DNA of 7,651 bases from Acidobacteriota bacterium (lineage in GTDB: Bacteria > Acidobacteriota > Polarisedimenticolia > Gp22-AA2). The DNA lies in NCBI GenBank assembly GCA_016177515.1, contig JACOUZ010000183.1, forward strand, positions 1 through 7,651, given 5' to 3'. The position numbers and the translations under genes are program-made. Position 1 is the first letter of the stretch, and every line of letters begins with the position of its first letter. A model generated the notes under the pieces. It was not told the DNA's origin. It saw nothing but the letters and a program-made list of their open reading frames with translations, and made no database searches. This document shows, one piece after another, positions 1 to 5,061 of this stretch.

Positions 1-636
1 ACCTCGGGCGAGGTGCTGGCCATCCGCGGCCGCATCCTGCCGGCCACGCTCGAAAACGTGGTCCTGCGCGCCCGCCTGGACGACGGCCGCCTGGTATGCG
101 GCGAGTCGCGCATCTCGGCCAGCCGCTCGCCGATCGTCCGGATTTCGACCTCGCCGCGGTCCCCGGGACCGGCACCCGGCGTGCTGTCGGCGCTGCGCGA
201 GGCCGACCTCATCATCCTCGGCCCGGGCAGCCTGTTCATCAGCGTCCTCCCCAACCTGCTGGTGCGCGGTGTCGCCCGCACCATCGCCCGCGCGCGCGCG
301 CTTAAGGTCCTGGTCGGCAACCTCATGACCCAGCCGGGCGAGACCGGCGGGTTCGCGGCCGAGGACCACCTCGCGGCGATCGATCGCGTCGCGGGGCCGG
401 GCCTGGTCGATGTCTATCTCGCGAGCGCCGGGCCGATCCGCCCCGCACTGCGCCGTCGCTACGCCCGGGAGCGGGCCCACCCCGTCCCCTGGTCGCCGGC
501 CGCCGTGCGGCGGCGCGGCGTGGTGCCGGTTGCGCGCGAGCTGCTGCAGGAGGACCCGCACGTACCCAAGGTCCGCCACCACGGGGGAAAGCTGGCCCGC
601 TCCCTCCTGTCGATCCTGCGCAGGAGCGCGTCGTAG
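1..636 (+). CDS. YvcK/CofD-family protein (gluconeogenesis-factor type), 5'-truncated
   Basis: The gene is open from base 1, so its N-terminal part lies outside the window; about 211 residues remain, in the same frame as the GTG at 13. The visible part carries the hallmark core of the family: a GESRIS segment, then ADLIILGPGSLFISVLPNLL, then KVLVGNLMTQPGET followed by a DH..AID helix. These are the C-terminal half of the Rossmann-like fold shared by YvcK and CofD. The absence of any coenzyme F420 gene nearby and the GPGSL/NLMTQPGET wording favour YvcK over CofD. Known YvcK proteins bind UDP-sugars and are needed for normal cell shape and growth on gluconeogenic carbon; the exact role here is inferred. 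In other genomes yvcK often sits beside rapZ and whiA, which cannot be checked here. The downstream peptidase gene starts 12 bases after the TAG stop, so the two may be co-transcribed. Confidence 0.88.
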   Translation, partial: TSGEVLAIRGRILPATLENVVLRARLDDGRLVCGESRISASRSPIVRISTSPRSPGPAPGVLSALREADLIILGPGSLFISVLPNLLVRGVARTIARARALKVLVGNLMTQPGETGGFAAEDHLAAIDRVAGPGLVDVYLASAGPIRPALRRRYARERAHPVPWSPAAVRRRGVVPVARELLQEDPHVPKVRHHGGKLARSLLSILRRSAS

Positions 637-639
637 AAT
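634..639 (+). promoter_or_regulatory. Candidate leaderless -10 box (TAGAAT) for the peptidase gene
   Basis: TAGAAT matches the TATAAT consensus at 5 of 6 positions, overlaps the TAG stop of the upstream gene, and ends 9 bases before the ATG at 649. There is no purine-rich Shine-Dalgarno sequence in front of that ATG (the preceding bases are GGCGACGGC). This combination is what leaderless promoters look like in several high-GC phyla. No matching -35 box is visible. A four-codon ORF, 638-652 (MATA), starts inside the box, and its TGA overlaps the gene's ATG as ATGA, so coupling from upstream is an alternative way to initiate. Confidence 0.3.
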
Positions 640-648
640 GGCGACGGC

Positions 649-1203
649 ATGAGATTGAACCTGAGCGACGAGCCGGTCACGGCCGAACTGCTCGCCGAGT
701 CCCTGGGCCGGTCGGAATCCGCGCTCATCGGTGTCCATGGCACCAGCATGCACCCGACGCTGCAGATGGGCTGGCGCGTCTACGTGCGGCCCGTCAAGGG
801 GGCCGACCTGAAGATAGGCGAGATCGCCGTGTTTCGCGGCGATCGCTATCTGACGATCCACCGCCTGGTCTGGAAGGAGGGCTCCGGGGACGCCTTGCGG
901 CTGGTCTTCAGGGGCGACTACAACCGCCAGCGCGAGCGCGTCGATGCCTCGGCGGTCATCGCGAAGGTGGTGGCCGTCGAGATCCCGGGAAGGCGGAAAG
1001 GCACGGAGCGCGTGGTTTCCCTCGAAACGGACGTCCTCGCCCGCTTCTACCGGATTGCCTTCGGGGCCTACCGGCTGTTGCGGCCGATCCTCCCGCCGCC
1101 TCACGCTCCAGGCTCGCCGATCAGTCCTTCGGGCCGCGCCCTCCGCGCCGCCTTCGCCGGCGTCGAGCGGTTCCTGGCGCTGTTTCTGTGCGAGCGTCGC
1201 TGA
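649..1203 (+). CDS. S24/S26 (SipW-like) serine peptidase-fold protein
   Basis: This 184-residue protein has the signal-peptidase/LexA catalytic fold. HGTSMHPTL (residues 30-38) supplies the nucleophile Ser33; IGEIAVFRGDRYLTIHRLV (56-74) holds His71 in the position of the Ser/His type signal peptidases (SipW, archaeal and ER forms) rather than the Ser/Lys type of LepB; RGDYN (88-92) is the conserved G-D box with Asp90. The expected N-terminal membrane anchor of a signal peptidase is absent. The C-terminal extension (about 125-184) contains two amphipathic, hydrophobic stretches around FYRIAFGAYRLLRPIL and FAGVERFLALFL, which could bind a membrane. Proteins of this layout are usually annotated as S24/S26 family peptidase, and their substrates are mostly unknown. 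The ATG at 649 is chosen because the conserved core begins soon after it; there is no Shine-Dalgarno sequence. The gene follows the YvcK-like gene by 12 bases. Confidence 0.8.
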   Translation: MRLNLSDEPVTAELLAESLGRSESALIGVHGTSMHPTLQMGWRVYVRPVKGADLKIGEIAVFRGDRYLTIHRLVWKEGSGDALRLVFRGDYNRQRERVDASAVIAKVVAVEIPGRRKGTERVVSLETDVLARFYRIAFGAYRLLRPILPPPHAPGSPISPSGRALRAAFAGVERFLALFLCERR

Positions 1204-1343
1204 CCCGAATCGAACCGCCGGAAGCGCACCCGCGCAACTGTGTGTGCCCACCGTCGTTTGGGGCGCCGTCAACCCCCTGACGAGTCCGGCCGCGGGAAAC
1301 GATGGCGATTCAGCCTCCGACTTCGAAAAAGCGCTCCGCCTCC

Positions 1344-1371
1344 TTGACTCTCGATCATCGAAATTTATATT
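1344..1371 (+). promoter_or_regulatory. Sigma-70-type promoter for the sigma-54 activator gene
   Basis: TTGACT (1344-1349, 5/6 to TTGACA) and TATATT (1366-1371, 5/6 to TATAAT) are separated by 16 bases. They lie in the only clearly AT-rich patch of the window (about 1355-1385), which stands out against the GC-rich surroundings. Transcription would start near 1378, leaving a leader of about 50 bases before the ATG at 1427. The rest of the gap after the peptidase gene (1204-1343) shows no gene, no terminator-like hairpin with a T run and no sigma-54 -24/-12 element that I can see. Confidence 0.6.
1351..1361. promoter_or_regulatory. Small palindrome TCGAT-C-ATCGA inside the promoter spacer
   Basis: An 11-base perfect inverted repeat (5-base arms around one base) sits between the -35 and -10 boxes of the activator promoter. 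A regulator bound here would block RNA polymerase, so it is a plausible operator, for example for autoregulation. A palindrome this short can also arise by chance, and no second copy was noticed nearby. Confidence 0.25.
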
Positions 1372-1411
1372 AACCCGTTGTATTGAGCGTGACTTCCAGC
1401 AATATCCGCGC

Positions 1412-1418
1412 GGAGGAG
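1412..1418 (+). promoter_or_regulatory. Strong ribosome binding site GGAGGAG fixing the activator start
   Basis: GGAGGAG ends 8 bases before the ATG at 1427, an ideal spacing. This decides the start over the upstream in-frame extension, which would run back through the promoter and into the peptidase gene. A second GGAGG lies at 1421-1425 but is only one base from the ATG, too close to be the main site. Confidence 0.75.
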
Positions 1419-1426
1419 CCGGAGGC

Positions 1427-2794
1427 ATGAAGAACATCCTGGTGGCTGAGGACGACAGGACCCTGCGCGACGGGCTCGTCCACTCGATGAGCCGGAGCGG
1501 CTACAAGGTCCAGGTCGCCCAAACCGGCAAGGACGCACTCGAACGGATCGAAAAACAGGTGTTCGACCTGGTCATCGCGGGGAACCGCGTGGGGGGGGCC
1601 GACGGCCTCGAGATCCTCCGCAAGGCGCGCTCGACCAACGCCGGGACCATGGTGATCGTCACCGGAGAGAACGGGTCGGGCGCGGTCGAAGCGATGAAGT
1701 CGGGGGCCTTCGACTACGTGCAGAAACCGCTCTCACTCGAGGCCATCGAGATGAAGGTCCAGAGGGCGATGGAGCACCAGAGGCTGGTGGTCCGTCTCAA
1801 CTCGATGACCGAGCCGCTCGCCGACCCGTCCGACCGCTACGGCCTGGTCGGGCAGTCGTCCGCGATGCGCGAAATCTTCAAGATGATCGACAAGGTGGCC
1901 GCATCGAACGCCACCGTCCTGATCCAGGGCGAGACCGGCACGGGCAAGGAGCGCGTCGCCGAGGCCATCCACCGCAATTCGCCCCGCCACGACGCCGCCT
2001 TCGTGCGCATGAACTGCGCCTCGCTTCCCGTCAACCTGCTGGAGAGTGTGTTGTTCGGCCACGAGAAGGGAGCCTTCACCGGCGCCGACCAGATGCGCAT
2101 CGGCCGCTTCGAGATGGCCAACGACGGCACCCTGTTCCTCGACGAGGTCGGGAACATGAGCGCCAATACCCAGGCCAAGGTGCTGCGCGCCATCCAGAAC
2201 CAGGAGTTCGAGCGCCTGGGCGGCAACCGCACGATCAAAGTGGATGTGCGCATCGTCGCGGCCACCAACATCAATCTGGAAGCCGCCATCAAGGAGGGTC
2301 GCTTCCGGGAGGACCTGTTCTACCGCCTGAACGTCGTGAACATCCTGGTGCCGGCGTTGCGCGAGCGCGTCGAGGACATCGTCCCGCTGGCCGAGTACTT
2401 CATCAAGCGCTTCGCCCGCGAGTTGCGCCGGCGGGTCACCGGTTTCTCAGCCGAGGCGGTCAAGAGCCTGCAGGAGTACCGCTGGCCCGGCAACGTGCGC
2501 GAGCTCGAGAACAGCATCGAGCGTGCCGTCCTGATGTGCGAGGGCGACACCATCCGCCCGGCGGATCTGACTCTCCTCGATCGCGAGCATTCGATCGGCA
2601 TGACCCCGGCGCTCGCCGCCGACCTGCTCAACCTGGAACAGCTGGAGAAGACGGCCCTGCTCGAGGCCCTCAAGCGCAGCAACTGGATCCAGAAGGAAGC
2701 CGCCAAGCTCCTCGGTGTCAGCAGCCGGGTGATGAACTACAAGGTCCACAAGCACGGCATCACCCATGACCGCTGGAGCAAGAACCGCAACTAG
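1427..2794 (+). CDS. NtrC-family sigma-54-dependent activator with a degenerate receiver domain
   Basis: This 455-residue protein has the standard receiver / AAA+ / FIS-type helix-turn-helix order. The receiver (1-120) keeps the acidic pair Asp9-Asp10, Thr79 and Lys100, but the phospho-acceptor position is Gly52 (FDLVIAGNRVGGADG, where family members read DLVIxD). The AAA+ domain (about 139-370) is intact: Walker A GETGTGKE (168-175), the sigma-54 contact loop GAFTGA (215-220), Walker B GTLFLDEV (234-241) with Asp239-Glu240, and the sensor II motif WPGNVREL (353-360). A C-terminal HTH (about 420-445, EAAKLLGVSSRVMNYKV) binds DNA. It should therefore remodel sigma-54 polymerase at enhancer-bound sites, but is probably not switched by phosphorylation at the usual aspartate. 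No histidine kinase gene adjoins it. Its target promoters are not visible here. Its stop codon overlaps that of the convergent metallo-hydrolase gene. Confidence 0.93.
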   Translation: MKNILVAEDDRTLRDGLVHSMSRSGYKVQVAQTGKDALERIEKQVFDLVIAGNRVGGADGLEILRKARSTNAGTMVIVTGENGSGAVEAMKSGAFDYVQKPLSLEAIEMKVQRAMEHQRLVVRLNSMTEPLADPSDRYGLVGQSSAMREIFKMIDKVAASNATVLIQGETGTGKERVAEAIHRNSPRHDAAFVRMNCASLPVNLLESVLFGHEKGAFTGADQMRIGRFEMANDGTLFLDEVGNMSANTQAKVLRAIQNQEFERLGGNRTIKVDVRIVAATNINLEAAIKEGRFREDLFYRLNVVNILVPALRERVEDIVPLAEYFIKRFARELRRRVTGFSAEAVKSLQEYRWPGNVRELENSIERAVLMCEGDTIRPADLTLLDREHSIGMTPALAADLLNLEQLEKTALLEALKRSNWIQKEAAKLLGVSSRVMNYKVHKHGITHDRWSKNRN

Positions 2795-3474
2795 AAGTCC
2801 CTGGTCTCCCCCGGCTTCAGAACGACCAGCCGCCTGTCCTCCCGGAACGCCGCGCGCACGTCCGCCTCGGTCGCCAGGGCTGGGAACGTGCCGAAGTGCA
2901 TCGGCACGATCGCCTCGGGAGTGAAGTATTTCCGGACGGCCAGCGCGCCGGTCGCCGGGTCCTCGGTGTAGGGTCCCCCGCCGACGTTCAGCAGGATGAG
3001 GGTCGGGCGGTGGATCTCCTGGATCAGGGCCATGTCGGAGAAGATCCAGGTGTCGCCCGTGTGGTAGATCGATCGCCCGTCCGGGCAGGCCAGGACGTAT
3101 CCCACCGGCCGGCCGCCGGGACTGCTCGAGTGCATGGCCGGAACGAAGTGCACCTTCATCTCCCCGGCGGGAATCACCCCTCCCACGTTTCCACCCATCG
3201 CCTGCCTCTCGGGGAGATCGAGGCCGGAGACGTAGTCGAACGTCCCGATGATCGGGGCGCCGGTCGTCCGGGCGATCGCCACGGCGTCGGCCGAGTGATC
3301 GAAGTGGGAGTGGCTGACCAGTATGGCGTCCGGCCGGTAGCGGCCGAGGGCCTTGAACGCCGGCGGCGTCGCCGGGTTCTGGGCCAGGAACGGATCGATC
3401 AGAAGCTTCGTTCCACCCGGAGAGACGACCTCGAAGGCCGCGTGCCCGAGCCAGGTCACCTTGATCGCGCTCAT
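2791..3474 (-). CDS. UPF0173 metal-dependent hydrolase (metallo-beta-lactamase fold)
   Basis: This 227-residue protein is full length for the UPF0173/YtkL-type family. It opens with the typical MSAIKVTWLGHAAFEV and has the metal-binding signature HSHFDH (residues 55-60: His55, His57, Asp59, His60), then His115 (PAMHSS), Asp141 (YHTGDT) and His193 (PMHFGTFP), the full ligand set for two metal ions. No signal peptide is present, so it should be cytoplasmic. The substrate of this family is not established, and I would not assign beta-lactamase activity. The ATG at 3474 is supported by GAGGAG 5 bases upstream on the minus strand. It is transcribed divergently from the dehydrogenase gene at 3825 and convergently with the sigma-54 activator, overlapping it by 4 bases. 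Confidence 0.9.
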   Translation of the reverse strand: MSAIKVTWLGHAAFEVVSPGGTKLLIDPFLAQNPATPPAFKALGRYRPDAILVSHSHFDHSADAVAIARTTGAPIIGTFDYVSGLDLPERQAMGGNVGGVIPAGEMKVHFVPAMHSSSPGGRPVGYVLACPDGRSIYHTGDTWIFSDMALIQEIHRPTLILLNVGGGPYTEDPATGALAVRKYFTPEAIVPMHFGTFPALATEADVRAAFREDRRLVVLKPGETRDF

Positions 3475-3479
3475 GGCGG

Positions 3480-3494
3480 CTCCTCGCTTAGGAG
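3480..3494 (-). promoter_or_regulatory. Hairpin that would mask the Shine-Dalgarno of the UPF0173 gene
   Basis: Read on the minus strand, CTCCT-AAGCG-AGGAG forms a 5-bp stem with a 5-base loop, and its 3' arm is the gene's own Shine-Dalgarno sequence, five bases from the ATG. A second CTCCT lies at 3505-3509 as part of the adjoining 57-base palindrome, so two alternative anti-SD partners exist. This could be a translational switch, but a 5-bp stem is modest and the arrangement may be coincidental. Confidence 0.35.
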
Positions 3495-3502
3495 ATGAAG
3501 CC

Positions 3503-3559
3503 CTAGGAGTGTGTCCGAGTATTGGGCCGGGCCGGCCGAATACTCGGACCGGCTCCTAG
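3503..3559. repeat. 57-base palindrome (REP-like or regulatory hairpin)
   Basis: The arms are perfect and exactly symmetric about base 3531. CTAGGAG (3503-3509) pairs with CTCCTAG (3553-3559). After a 3-base internal loop, GTCCGAGTATT (3513-3523) pairs with AATACTCGGAC (3539-3549). After one G-G mismatch, five more GC pairs (3525-3529 with 3533-3537) close on a 3-base tip. That is 23 base pairs, far beyond chance. It lies between divergent start codons, so it cannot be a normal transcription terminator for either neighbour. It may be a dispersed REP/MITE-type repeat, a large operator, or a leader hairpin of the UPF0173 gene, whose start is 28 bases away. No transposase is present, and copy number cannot be judged from this window. 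Confidence 0.85.
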
Positions 3560-3657
3560 AGATCCTGTCACGTTCCGGCCGCCGCTTCAACGCCCCCGCG
3601 CACCGAAGCAGTCCCGGTGTGCGGCGCCGCGCCCTGCGTGCGCCGGGCCGTGCGAGA

Positions 3658-3711
3658 CCTCGCGTCCGGGGCCCCGCCGCGCGCTCCCCAGCGCGGTGGG
3701 CGGACGCGAGG
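3658..3711. repeat. Inner hairpin 1 of the fold-back element
   Basis: CCTCGCGTCCG (3658-3668) pairs perfectly with CGGACGCGAGG (3701-3711). Within the loop, CCGCGC (3677-3682) pairs with GCGCGG (3691-3696), with three more C-G pairs beyond one mismatch (3673-3675 with 3698-3700). The tip is the 8-base stretch at 3683-3690. Confidence 0.75.
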
Positions 3712-3724
3712 CGAGCCGAGGGGA

Positions 3725-3743
3725 GGCGTCGCGCAGCGACGCC
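3725..3743. repeat. Inner hairpin 2 of the fold-back element
   Basis: GGCGTCGC (3725-3732) and GCGACGCC (3736-3743) form a perfect 8-bp, all but one GC, stem with the 3-base loop GCA. It lies between inner hairpin 1 and the 3' outer arm. Confidence 0.75.
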
Positions 3744-3806
3744 GGACCCGTGCCCGGCGCACGCAGGGCGCGGCGCCGCAAACTGGGGATGCCTCGGCGC
3801 CCGGCC

Positions 3807-3815
3807 TGGGATAAC
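3807..3815 (+). promoter_or_regulatory. Candidate leaderless extended -10 (TGG-GATAAC) for the dehydrogenase gene
   Basis: GATAAC (3810-3815) matches TATAAT at 4 of 6 positions, is preceded by a TGn extended element, and ends 9 bases before the ATG at 3825. This is the same gap as the TAGAAT box before the peptidase gene. No Shine-Dalgarno sequence precedes this ATG (ATCCGGCCC). It also lies immediately outside the fold-back element, so an RNA starting here would exclude the fold-back. Confidence 0.3.
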
Positions 3816-3824
3816 ATCCGGCCC

Positions 3825-4790
3825 ATGGCCCTCTACCTGACCGAAGAGGACGTGAGCCGCCTGCTGCCGATGGAGGCGTGCATCGAGGCGGTCGAGCAGG
3901 TGTTCCGCCAGTGGGCCGAGGGGCGGGCGGACAACCGGCCCCGGGCGCGGGCGGCGATCCCCGGTGCGCTGCTGCACGCACTGGCGGCCGGGTCCGCGAC
4001 CTGGGGGCGGCTGGCGGCCAAGGTCTATGCGACATCGCGGCAGGGTGCGCGTTTCGTGGTCCTGCTGTTCGACGGGCGGAGCTCCGACCTGCTGGCCGTC
4101 ATCGAGGCTGACCGACTCGGGCAGACCCGCACCGGCGCCGCCACGGGGGTGGCGACGCGGCGGCTGGCCCGCCCCGACGCGCGCTCGCTGGCGATCATCG
4201 GCACCGGCTGGCAGGCACGCAGCCAAGTCATGGCCGTCGCGACGGTCCGGCGGCTGGAGACGATCCGGGCGTTCGGACGGGACCGCGACCGTCTGCGGGG
4301 CTTCTGCCGCGAGGTCGAAGCGGCCGGCGGCGTGTCCGCGACTCCGTGCGCCTCGGCCGAAGAGGCCCTCCGCGGCGCCGACGTCGTCGTGACCGCGACG
4401 TCATCCAGCCGGCCGGTCGTCCAGGGCGCCTGGCTGCCGCCCGGAGCGCACGTCAACGCGGTCGGGAGCAACCGGGCCGATCGCCGCGAGTTGGACGACG
4501 AGTCGATCCGGCGCGCCGATCTCATCGTCGTCGATTCGATCGAGCAGGCGCGCCTGGAGGCCGGAGATCTCCTGGCGCCGGGCGCCGGACCATCCGGGGC
4601 CGCCCCGCTCGCCCGGGCGGTCGAGCTGAAGGACGTCCTCGGCGGCGCGCATCCCGGGCGGCGGGACGGCCGGGAGATCACCTTGTTCAAGTCCCTGGGA
4701 ATCGGGCTGGAGGACCTGGCGGCCGCCTCGCTCGTCTACGACCGGGCCGTCGAGACGGGCACCGGGCGCCCGCTGGCTCCGGGGGAATAG
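3825..4790 (+). CDS. Ornithine cyclodeaminase / mu-crystallin family NAD(P)-dependent protein
   Basis: This 321-residue protein matches the family's usual length. The N-terminal LTEEDVSRLLPMEACIEAVEQVF is typical; KVYA (Lys66) and TRTGAATGVAT (Arg102) supply the substrate-binding lysine and arginine; the Rossmann motif is IIGTGWQARSQ (124-134); VNAVGSNRADRRELDDE (210-226) and LFKSLGIGLEDLAAA (287-301) complete the fold. In true ornithine cyclodeaminase the G-G-D motif holds a catalytic Asp at the place where this protein has Asn216 (GSN). The local wording is closer to mu-crystallin/ketimine reductase (GASRPDWRELDDE). I therefore read it as an imine reductase or amino-acid dehydrogenase of unknown substrate rather than a proline-forming enzyme. 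The ATG at 3825 is chosen because homology starts there; the upstream in-frame extension runs through the fold-back and the palindrome. bolA follows after 4 bases. Confidence 0.88.
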   Translation: MALYLTEEDVSRLLPMEACIEAVEQVFRQWAEGRADNRPRARAAIPGALLHALAAGSATWGRLAAKVYATSRQGARFVVLLFDGRSSDLLAVIEADRLGQTRTGAATGVATRRLARPDARSLAIIGTGWQARSQVMAVATVRRLETIRAFGRDRDRLRGFCREVEAAGGVSATPCASAEEALRGADVVVTATSSSRPVVQGAWLPPGAHVNAVGSNRADRRELDDESIRRADLIVVDSIEQARLEAGDLLAPGAGPSGAAPLARAVELKDVLGGAHPGRRDGREITLFKSLGIGLEDLAAASLVYDRAVETGTGRPLAPGE

Positions 4791-4794
4791 GACG

Positions 4795-5061
4795 ATGGCG
4801 GACGTCCGCGCGCGTATCGAAGCCATCCTGCGCAGGCGCTTCCTGCCGGCGCGCCTCGAGGTCAAGGACGACAGCGCCCGCCACGCCGGCCACCCCGGCG
4901 CCGCCGGGGGTGGAGGGCACTTCGACATCCTGATCGTGTCCGCGGAGTTCGAAGGGAAGCCGCTTCTCGACCGCCATCGCCTGGTCCACGAGGCGCTCGA
5001 GGATCTCATCGGCCGCGAGATTCACGCGCTCGGGCTCAGGACGGCCGCGCCTTCCGAGTGA
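4795..5061 (+). CDS. bolA: BolA family protein
   Basis: This 88-residue protein covers the complete BolA domain: an N-terminal helix RARIEAILRRRF, LEVKDDSARHAGH (21-33), the glycine-rich loop AAGGGGHFDILIVS (36-49), FEGK (52-55) and DRHRLVHEALEDLI (59-72) with the invariant His61, ending in IHALGLRT. BolA proteins pair with monothiol glutaredoxins to bridge a [2Fe-2S] cluster and act in iron-sulfur handling or as transcription modulators; no glutaredoxin gene is visible here. The ATG lies 4 bases after the dehydrogenase stop, with only a weak AGGA nearby, so translation is probably coupled. The gene faces the deacetylase-like gene, with stops 7 bases apart. A near-perfect 10-bp inverted repeat (4890-4899 with 4903-4913) falls in the codons of the glycine-rich loop. 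The symbol is used in the family sense; the paralogue (BolA or IbaG type) is not resolved. Confidence 0.92.
   Translation: MADVRARIEAILRRRFLPARLEVKDDSARHAGHPGAAGGGGHFDILIVSAEFEGKPLLDRHRLVHEALEDLIGREIHALGLRTAAPSE

Larger units (their letters stand above)
3596..3804. repeat. About 209-base nested fold-back element with a three-way-junction fold
   Basis: A 28-bp perfect inverted repeat (3621-3648 with 3752-3779) is the core of the arms. It extends outward with the same symmetry (position sum 7400) through 3600-3620/3780-3800, where 15 of 21 positions pair, and fades by about 3596/3804. Inside are two further hairpins (3658-3711 and 3725-3743), so either strand as RNA would fold into a long stem with two branches. 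The imperfect outer part looks like an older repeat that has diverged or an RNA stem under selection. It fills most of the gap before the dehydrogenase gene, which starts 20 bases beyond it. No coding signal is credible through it on either strand. Candidates are a MITE-like mobile repeat, a structured non-coding RNA, or a cruciform-forming regulatory region. No flanking target-site duplication is evident. Confidence 0.8.

Noticed and set aside
1203..1225. tRNA T-arm-like string (GGTTCGATTC on the minus strand)
   Set aside because: The flanking bases do not pair as a T stem, and no anticodon or acceptor arm is present.
944..1426. In-frame N-terminal extension of the sigma-54 activator upstream of 1427
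   Set aside because: It runs through the peptidase gene in another frame and through a clear promoter; the receiver begins at 1427 with a strong GGAGGAG site.
2791..3474. Beta-lactamase (antibiotic resistance)
   Set aside because: The fold is shared, but the protein matches UPF0173, is cytoplasmic and lacks a signal peptide. Nothing indicates antibiotic hydrolysis.
3503..3559. Intrinsic terminator
   Set aside because: There is no T run, and the hairpin lies between divergent start codons, so neither neighbouring gene ends here.
3596..3804. Retron or group II intron RNA, or CRISPR repeats
   Set aside because: There is no reverse transcriptase or Cas gene in the window, no intron boundary or domain V signature, and no regularly spaced direct repeats.
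3511..3840. Several open frames on both strands across the fold-back region, including an in-frame upstream extension of the dehydrogenase
   Set aside because: The frames are arginine/alanine/proline-rich, and the two strands give similar peptides only because the DNA is an inverted repeat. Family homology of the dehydrogenase starts at 3825.
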